Assembly (NCBI RefSeq): GCF_007860135.1
Contig: NZ_SJPV01000009.1
Location: 186,001-250,000 of the forward strand
Direction: 5' to 3'
Origin: Novipirellula artificiosorum
Lineage (GTDB): Bacteria; Planctomycetota; Planctomycetia; Pirellulales; Pirellulaceae
Length of the DNA: 64,000 bases
The position numbers were made by a program, and so were the translations under genes. Below the pieces are notes generated by a model. That model was given only the letters and a program-made list of their open reading frames with translations, was not told the DNA's origin and made no database searches. Positions 58,901 to 64,000 of this stretch are shown here, piece by piece (position 1 is the stretch's first letter; each line of letters opens with the position of its first letter).

Positions 58901-61900
58901 CGCGACGAAGGCATCCAGATCACCGTCCCCATCAACATCGCCAAGGACAACCTGGCCTCGAGCATCTGAATCTCCAATACGCTGGCCCGAATCGGTGAAG
59001 ACGCCCAGGCCGTCGTTGGTGAATACTCGATTCGGGCGGTCATATTTGTTGGCGGTGAAGATGTCGAGGTCACCGTCGCCATCAAGATCCCCCACGGCGA
59101 CGCCTCCCCAGGTTCGAGGACTTTCTAAATCCTGCCCCGAGTCGACGAATTGACCGAGGGTTCCGTTCTGCCGTCCGCCCTGGTTGAACCAGACTTTAAG
59201 TCTGTCACTGACCAGCACGGCATCCAGATCGCCGTCCCCATCGACATCGTCCAGCGAGACGCCAAAGTTACCAGAGCCAATATTATCGAGAGCTTGCCCC
59301 GAGTCGATGAACTCGCCGGGAGTGCCGCCCTGAGATCCTCCCTGGTTGATCAACAGTTTGTCGGGGCCAAAACCGGTTGCCACGTAAGCGTCCAGGTCGC
59401 CGTCCCCATCGACGTCGCCCAGCGCGACGTCGCGGCTGAGGCTATCGCCAATGGCCCGCCCCGAGTCGACGAACTGTCCCGCAGTGCCGCCCTGAGATCC
59501 TCCCTGATTGATCAACACCTGATCGGCCTGAGCGGGGGAAGTTGCAGTGAAGCCGTTTGCCACGTAGACGTCCAGGTCGCCGTCGCCATCCAGGTCGCCC
59601 AACACGGCTTGTTGAGTGACATCGCTTCCGAACGACTGTCCATTCGAAATAAATTCCGCCGGACTGCCTGTGCCGACCAGCGTCACGTCGCGGCCGCCAG
59701 CCTGCAGGTTGTCCAGGATGATCTGCAGCGTCTCGTCCAGTTCGACGTCGTTGTCGCCGTTGACCGTGATGTCGATGGTGCCTGTGGTTGCACTGGCAGG
59801 AATCGTGAGCGTTCCGCTTTGAAAGACGTAGTCGTTGTCTTCGGTAGCGGGATCGCTATCCTGAGCCGTGCCGTCCTGCGTCGTGTAGTCGACTGACACA
59901 GGAACATCGACAGGATAGTCCAGCGTCACAGGGAAGCTGAGCACGGTCGTCCCCGTGTTGCCTTCGACGATGGATGCATCGCCGATCGATACGACAGCGC
60001 TGTCGTCATTGGTGATCGTGCCAGTAGCTGTCACACCGGGGACAGGGATGCCCTGATTCAACCAGACTTCGTTCGGGTTATTATTGTTCGCGACGAAAGC
60101 ATCCAGATCACCGTCCAGGTCCAGGTCGCCCAGGCTGACGTTGAGGCCAAAGGAACTGCCAAGCTGTTGTGAAGTGACGGTATAGACCCCTGCACCATCG
60201 TTCAGCCAGACGGTGTCCGGAGTGCCACCTTGGTTGATGCGGCTTGCGAGGAAGGCGTCAAGATCGCCGTCCCCATCCAAATCACCGAGCGAGACTCCGT
60301 CGGCTCGACCCAGCACCTGCCCCGAATCCACGAACTCGCCTTCCGTACCGTTTTGGCTTCCGCCCTGGTTAATGAACAATCGGCTATTGATTGCCACCGG
60401 GCCACCACCATCGTTCGCGACGAAGGCATCCAGATCACCGTCCCCATCAACATCGCCAAGGACAACCTGGCCTCGAGCATCTGAATCTCCAATACGCTGG
60501 CCCGAATCGGTGAAGACGCCCAGGCCGTCGTTGGTGAATACTCGATTCGGGCGGTCATATTTGTTGGCGGTGAAGATGTCGAGGTCACCGTCGCCATCAA
60601 GATCCCCCACGGCGACGCCTCCCCAGGTTCGAGGACTTTCTAAATCCTGCCCCGAGTCGACGAATTGACCGAGGGTTCCGTTCTGCCGTCCGCCCTGGTT
60701 GAACCAGACTTTAAGTCTGTCACTGACCAGCACGGCATCCAGATCGCCGTCCCCATCGACATCGTCCAGCGAGACGCCAAAGTTACCAGAGCCAATATTA
60801 TCGAGAGCTTGCCCCGAGTCGATGAACTCGCCGGGAGTGCCGCCCTGAGATCCTCCCTGGTTGATCAACAGTTTGTCGGGGCCAAAACCGGTTGCCACGT
60901 AAGCGTCCAGGTCGCCGTCCCCATCGACGTCGCCCAGCGCGACGTCGCGGCTGAGGCTATCGCCAATGGCCCGCCCCGAGTCGACGAACTGTCCCGCAGT
61001 GCCGCCCTGAGATCCTCCCTGATTGATCAACACCTGATCGGCCTGAGCGGGGGAAGTTGCAGTGAAGCCGTTTGCCACGTAGACGTCCAGGTCGCCGTCG
61101 CCATCCAGGTCGCCCAACACGGCTTGTTGAGTGACATCGCTTCCGAACGACTGCCCATTCGAAATAAATTCCGCCGGACTGCCGCCGATAGGCAGAGTGC
61201 CTGTGCCGACCAGCGTCACGTCGCGGCCGCCAGCCTGCAGGTTGTCCAGGATGATTTGCAGCGTCTCGTCCAGTTCGACGTCGTTGTCTCCGTTGACCGT
61301 GATGTCGATCGTGCCCGTGGTTTCACCGGCGATGATTGTCAGTGTTCCAGTGTTCGCGATGTAGTCGCCATCAGCCAAGGCCGAACCATCTTGTGTCGCA
61401 TAGTCCAGCGACACATTCACATCGACGGGAGCACTCAGCGTTACTGGGAAGCTCAGGACGGTGGGCCCACTATTGCCTTCGACGACGGAAGCATCGCCGA
61501 TCTCTAAGGTCGCTTGGTCGTCGTTGACGATCGTGCCTGTGGCGAAGACTACCGCGTCATTGACCCAGACTGCATTAGGACCGCTGTTGCCGACGAAGGC
61601 ATCGAGATTTCCGTCACCATCCAGGTCACCAAGTGCAACGGAGAAACCTGCGACGTTACTGCCCAGTAACTTCCCGGAATCGGAGAACGTGCCCGAGCCG
61701 TCGTTCAGATAGACCACGCTGTTGATTGAGCTGGGAGTCACATTGCTGAAAAAGGTGACCAGGAAGGCGTCCAGATCACCATCGTTGTCCACGTCGCCAA
61801 GCTTGACGTCGCCGGTCTTAAAGGTTGTGCTGGTGGGATCACTGGGATAGGCTGTGAGGCTCTGGCCGGTATCGACGAATTTCCCAGAACCGTCATTCAG

Positions 61901-63151
61901 AAACACCACGCTCGGCGCATCCAGAGACGTGAAACGACCGGTCTTGCTTCGACCAACGAATGCATCAACAAAACCATCGCCATTCAAATCCCCCAGCTCC
62001 AAAGCTGTCACATACGAATGGGGCCCGAAGGTGCTGTCCAGGACAAATGTCCCCTGCGTCCCTCCCTGACTGAAACCTTGATTGAGGTATACCTCGTTCC
62101 CAAAACCGGTCCCGTATCCAAACACGACATCGATATCGCCGTCGTTATCAACGTCCGCAGAGCCGATGTCGATTGCCTGAAATCCCTGGGTCGGGAAGGA
62201 GAATTCCTTTGCGAATGTCCCCGCCTGATTGAGCCAGAGTTCGGCTAATCCATTGGCCCCCCCCAGGATGGCATCAAGCGAACCGTTGCCGTCGACATCG
62301 GCCAGTTCCACCGACTGTCCAGAGTTGTTCGCCGACAATGCTTGCCCGGCCGTGAATTGGCCCGAGCCATTATTCAGCCAGATCTGGTCCGGTACTATGG
62401 CTTCAAACCGGCCGGAAAAGTTGGATACCAGCACATCCAGGTCGCCGTCGCCATCAATATCCCCCAGGGCCCCATCCATACTGATGCTGCCGCCGCCGAG
62501 GCCCTGGCTGTCAACGAGATATTCTCCTTCAACGCCTAGCTGGTCGCCGCCCTGATTCAGCCAAACCGAATGGCCCGCACCGAGCCGATTCACTGCAAAC
62601 GCATCCAGGTCCCCGTCGCCATCCAGATCACCCAGCAGCACGTCAGTAGATAATTCCGATCCCAGCCTCTGACCGGAATCCACAAAGCCTTCGGAAACCA
62701 GCACACCCGTACCAGCCAGCGTCACATTCGTTCCGTTGGTTTGCAGGTTGCCCACGATCAGCTCGAAGGTTTCGTCCTGCTCGACCGTCGCATCACCGTT
62801 GACCGTAATCTCGATAGAGCCCGAAACCTGTCCGGCAGCCATTGTGAACGTGGCCGGAGTTGCGACACCCTGGAAATCGCCGCCGGCGGTGGCTGAGCCA
62901 TCTTGGGTTTGGTATTCGAACGAAATGTCGACCGCTGCGGCCTCACTGAGGGTGACCGGAAAGGAGAGGACCGCCGTGTTTCCGACAGGTCCCTCGGTCG
63001 CCATCGCATCGCCGATCGCCATGACAGCGAGCAATCTGCGATCCTCCATCCGTTCGAATTGGATCTTCCGAGCAAGTACGGATCTGTTTTTGTCGCGACG
63101 GGTTTCGCGGGATCGACGGAGAGAGAGTAGTGACTTTCGAACACGTTTCAT
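55922..63151 (-). CDS. giant secreted FG-GAP/Calx-beta/cadherin-like protein with RTX-like end
   Basis: A 2409-residue protein. N-terminus with MEDRRLLAVMAIGDA (planctomycete export motif). Three Calx-beta modules (FEYQTQDGSATAGGDF and relatives) alternate with blocks of FG-GAP repeats (LGDLDGDGDLDAFV type, more than 20 copies, to about residue 1560). Four cadherin-like repeats of about 119 residues each (NEDTVYTFASSDFGFTD; about 1560-2030) follow, then a short domain and Ca-binding RTX-like nonapeptides (GGDGNDKLRGGKGHD; about 2250-2330). Likely a calcium-stabilised surface adhesin. Two nearly identical copies of one FG-GAP block point to recent internal duplication. Confidence 0.92.
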   Translation of the reverse strand: MKRVRKSLLSLRRSRETRRDKNRSVLARKIQFERMEDRRLLAVMAIGDAMATEGPVGNTAVLSFPVTLSEAAAVDISFEYQTQDGSATAGGDFQGVATPATFTMAAGQVSGSIEITVNGDATVEQDETFELIVGNLQTNGTNVTLAGTGVLVSEGFVDSGQRLGSELSTDVLLGDLDGDGDLDAFAVNRLGAGHSVWLNQGGDQLGVEGEYLVDSQGLGGGSISMDGALGDIDGDGDLDVLVSNFSGRFEAIVPDQIWLNNGSGQFTAGQALSANNSGQSVELADVDGNGSLDAILGGANGLAELWLNQAGTFAKEFSFPTQGFQAIDIGSADVDNDGDIDVVFGYGTGFGNEVYLNQGFSQGGTQGTFVLDSTFGPHSYVTALELGDLNGDGFVDAFVGRSKTGRFTSLDAPSVVFLNDGSGKFVDTGQSLTAYPSDPTSTTFKTGDVKLGDVDNDGDLDAFLVTFFSNVTPSSINSVVYLNDGSGTFSDSGKLLGSNVAGFSVALGDLDGDGNLDAFVGNSGPNAVWVNDAVVFATGTIVNDDQATLEIGDASVVEGNSGPTVLSFPVTLSAPVDVNVSLDYATQDGSALADGDYIANTGTLTIIAGETTGTIDITVNGDNDVELDETLQIILDNLQAGGRDVTLVGTGTLPIGGSPAEFISNGQSFGSDVTQQAVLGDLDGDGDLDVYVANGFTATSPAQADQVLINQGGSQGGTAGQFVDSGRAIGDSLSRDVALGDVDGDGDLDAYVATGFGPDKLLINQGGSQGGTPGEFIDSGQALDNIGSGNFGVSLDDVDGDGDLDAVLVSDRLKVWFNQGGRQNGTLGQFVDSGQDLESPRTWGGVAVGDLDGDGDLDIFTANKYDRPNRVFTNDGLGVFTDSGQRIGDSDARGQVVLGDVDGDGDLDAFVANDGGGPVAINSRLFINQGGSQNGTEGEFVDSGQVLGRADGVSLGDLDGDGDLDAFLASRINQGGTPDTVWLNDGAGVYTVTSQQLGSSFGLNVSLGDLDLDGDLDAFVANNNNPNEVWLNQGIPVPGVTATGTITNDDSAVVSIGDASIVEGNTGTTVLSFPVTLDYPVDVPVSVDYTTQDGTAQDSDPATEDNDYVFQSGTLTIPASATTGTIDITVNGDNDVELDETLQIILDNLQAGGRDVTLVGTGSPAEFISNGQSFGSDVTQQAVLGDLDGDGDLDVYVANGFTATSPAQADQVLINQGGSQGGTAGQFVDSGRAIGDSLSRDVALGDVDGDGDLDAYVATGFGPDKLLINQGGSQGGTPGEFIDSGQALDNIGSGNFGVSLDDVDGDGDLDAVLVSDRLKVWFNQGGRQNGTLGQFVDSGQDLESPRTWGGVAVGDLDGDGDLDIFTANKYDRPNRVFTNDGLGVFTDSGQRIGDSDARGQVVLGDVDGDGDLDAFVANDGGGPVAINSRLFINQGGSQNGTEGEFVDSGQVLGRADGVSLGDLDGDGDLDAFLASRINQGGTPDTVWLNDGAGVYTVTSQQLGSSYGLNVSLGDLDLDGDLDAFVANYNNPNEVWLNQGIPVSALTAIGTIANDDFSTAPTGADGSITTDEDSTYTFASNDFGFSDLDDDAFNGVLITTLPATGTLKLSGTAVAADALVTAADIANLTYEPVANLNGSTSFTFQVQDDGSANNLDLSPNTLTIDIASVNDAPAGTDGSVATNEDTVYTFASSDFGFTDPIDSGSAAGADAFNGVLITTLPASGTLKLSGAAVSAGDLVTVADIANLTYEPAANVNGSTSFTFQVEDDGSGNNLDLSPNTLTVNIGSVNDAPAGTDGSVATSEDTTYTFASNDFGFTDPIDSGSTAGADAFNGVLITTLPATGTLKLSGAAVSAGDLVTVADIANLTYEPAANVNGSTSFTFQVQDDGGGNNLDLSPNTLTVNIASVNDAPAGTDGNVATNEDTTYTFASSDFGFTDPIDSGSAAGADAFNGVLITTLPATGTLKLSGAAVSAGDLVTVADIANLTYEPAANGNGSTSFTFQVEDDGSGNNLDLSPNTLTIDIASVNDAPTHTVPAGQTTDEISLLTISDLSVSDVDVDETSLGEMVTTLSVAQGTLTVSGSGLSSVVGNNSDIVVLTGTLSAINATLGNNVTYLANVGFTGGDTLTITTNDQGNTGADPGLTGGAGSEQDTDTVEITVNSLAEVSVTIIDCFCGGNGKALLVKGSASDDKIDVKFGSHDGDFKVYIKTKSMDGPKDMGRFKFKGSDAAINKVIVYGLDGNDNIKVHSDLDVDAWIFGGDGNDKLRGGKGHDVLIGGDGDDKLDGKSGRDLLIGGLGADRLRGQRDEDILIGGETPIDNRLASICDTMNLWTQTDVDMDGDDDQDDLTLRAASIRDAYFVGMNASDGSRDYLDGGSGSDWFIADTEIDCDRVKDHKDDIFGIDTDWFSLD
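57069..58497 (-). repeat. 357-bp tandem repeats (cadherin-like modules)
   Basis: The start motif GCGTCGTTGACGCTG (or close variants) recurs at 57069, 57426, 57783 and 58140, exactly 357 bp apart, encoding modules of 119 residues. The fourth copy is shortened by loss of the 'DPIDSGSAAGADA' loop. The copies are over 90 percent identical by eye. Confidence 0.85.
58531..61313 (-). repeat. 1515-bp-offset duplication of an FG-GAP block
   Basis: 58531 to about 59780 is repeated at 60046 to about 61313. I found only about six single-base differences plus one 18-bp insertion (61184-61201, encoding a few residues around LPIGG) in the second copy; about 930 bp from 58703 on seem identical. The 265 bp between the blocks is unique and encodes a Calx-beta module. 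Confidence 0.88.
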
Positions 63152-63410
63152 GGGGATTAAGCAGCTTACAGCGAGTAGTTTTCTAGAAATCGCCCCTGAA
63201 GCGAAGACAATCGCGTCTTAGGCCTCAATGGACGTATGGCCGTCAGCCCGAGAACTGTCTCAAATTTTCTTTTGGTTGCGTCCTGGCAGGGATAAGACTC
63301 TGGTGGGAAGCCCTTCAGGAGAGACTGCCAGCGTCAGAGGCGCCGTAGCCACGGCAACGGCCATGAATGAGCGTCGGTGGAATGTGAATGAGGGTCGAGA
63401 TAAGTTCGGA

Positions 63411-64000
63411 CTAGTGGGAATCTTCTGCGGGCTGGTTCATCCTTGTTTCGGGAGCGATGACGCAGGCACGCCGGATGGTGTCTTTGTCGAAACCGACGAC
63501 CGCCGGAAAGCGAACGCCGGTCAACAGCTGAACATCGAACAACTCCTGGACGGTCGCCTCGAATTCGAGGCTGCCCACGATTTGCCCGTTCCGCGTGTCG
63601 ACGACGGTCACACCGCAGGGCCGTTTCTGCTCGCCTTCCGCAATCGGCACGCCGCCAAAAATCGCCGTCTCGCGGATCTGGGATTGACCGATAAAGGCCA
63701 ATGGACCGGCAAAGGCCAGGCCGCGCGCGTAACCATCGGACTGGGCCACGGTCTCCGTCTGTCCCTTGGCCGGATCGACCGTGACCAGTCGACCGCGTCC
63801 CGAATCGAGGACCCACAAGCGGCCGTTGTGGACACGGGGAGAATGTGGCATCGCAAATCCGCGGGCGACGGTCTCGCCACTGTCCACATCAATCACCACG
63901 CCGCCGTCGGCTTTACCCGGCCGCCAGCCTTCCGGTGTATCCGTCTCGCCAAACGCGGTCACGTATTTCGGTCGGCCATCCACCATCGCCATCCCGTTCA
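63411..64000 (-). CDS. TIGR03032 (DUF4915)-type protein, 5' end beyond window
   Basis: The 3' portion of a TIGR03032-family gene; the frame remains open past the window edge and the residues at the edge (NGMAMVDGRPKYVTAFGETD) match the middle of the family, so the ATG at 63992 is internal. Family blocks seen: GGVVIDVDSGETVARGF, MPHSPRVHNGRLWVLDSG, FIGQSQIRETAIFGGVP and VQELFDVQLLTGVRFP. The family is a beta-propeller-like protein of unknown function, sometimes near TPR or sulfotransferase genes. It lies 259 bases upstream of the giant FG-GAP gene on the same strand. Confidence 0.85.
   Translation of the reverse strand, partial: NGMAMVDGRPKYVTAFGETDTPEGWRPGKADGGVVIDVDSGETVARGFAMPHSPRVHNGRLWVLDSGRGRLVTVDPAKGQTETVAQSDGYARGLAFAGPLAFIGQSQIRETAIFGGVPIAEGEQKRPCGVTVVDTRNGQIVGSLEFEATVQELFDVQLLTGVRFPAVVGFDKDTIRRACVIAPETRMNQPAEDSH

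Noticed and set aside
57059-61507. Long plus-strand open frames (up to 425 codons) opposite the giant FG-GAP gene
   Set aside because: They are antisense shadows of repetitive, GC-rich coding DNA; their translations repeat with the same period as the minus-strand modules and have no motif of their own.

Overview
The window looks like a chromosomal segment of a planctomycete, probably of the Pirellulaceae (Rhodopirellula/Blastopirellula type). The basis is gene content: an exported sulfatase, Ser/Thr kinases next to an ECF sigma factor, very large secreted FG-GAP/Calx-beta proteins that start with a 'LE-x-R-x-LLA' motif, EF-hand hydrolases, M56-thioredoxin fusions, and small protein families I know mainly from planctomycetes. 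The lineage call is inference; there is no rRNA in the window.

Layout. (1) 1-5100, plus strand: a cassette with an AAA+ ATPase, two small membrane proteins, a DUF3150-like protein, two small planctomycete-type proteins, a JAMM/MPN isopeptidase-like protein, an E1/ThiF-like adenylating enzyme (frameshifted) and a conserved accessory protein, punctuated by terminator hairpins. It resembles ubiquitin-like conjugation/deconjugation cassettes and is the best candidate here for a poorly described system. (2) 5.1-14.4 kb: a sulfatase, a YugP-type metalloprotease, a DUF937 protein, a PDZ lipid- or envelope-associated exported protein with homopolymer tracts, a DUF533/TerB gene broken by one in-frame stop, a metalloprotease relic, an MscS channel and a LapA-like protein. 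(3) 14.5-19.4 kb, minus strand: two tandem UrtA/FmdD-like binding proteins, a DUF4239 membrane protein and a PstS-like lipoprotein, with no ABC permease or ATPase. (4) 19.5-21 kb: an AIM24-family protein and a zinc-ribbon membrane protein.

(5) 22.3-28.7 kb, plus strand: three tandem secreted proteins sharing an unrecognised C-terminal domain of about 400 residues; the outer two also carry EF hands and an alpha/beta hydrolase. (6) 28.9-30.1 kb: a frameshifted IS110 transposase whose ribosome binding site lies in a hairpin. (7) 31.4-43.9 kb, minus strand: ECF sigma factor, LamG/NHL/Calx-beta/PKD surface protein, TPR Ser/Thr kinase, kinase-AAA-TPR signalling protein, and a relic of a kinase N-terminus. 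(8) 44-47.6 kb: small membrane proteins and dispersed palindromic repeats.

(9) 47.6-52.1 kb: a BlaI repressor with two palindromic operators and a BlaR1-like M56 peptidase fused to a thioredoxin domain. (10) 52.4-53.9 kb: an intact IS4-family element with an 11-bp target duplication, inserted in a dispersed repeat. (11) 54.2-63.2 kb: a decayed FG-GAP gene converging on a 2409-residue FG-GAP/Calx-beta/RTX-like protein with recent internal duplications. (12) The window ends in a partial TIGR03032-type gene.

Six genes carry visible lesions (E1, DUF533, YpfJ-like, IS110, kinase relic, FG-GAP). This is either real decay in an accessory-rich region or, for the single-base cases, sequencing error.
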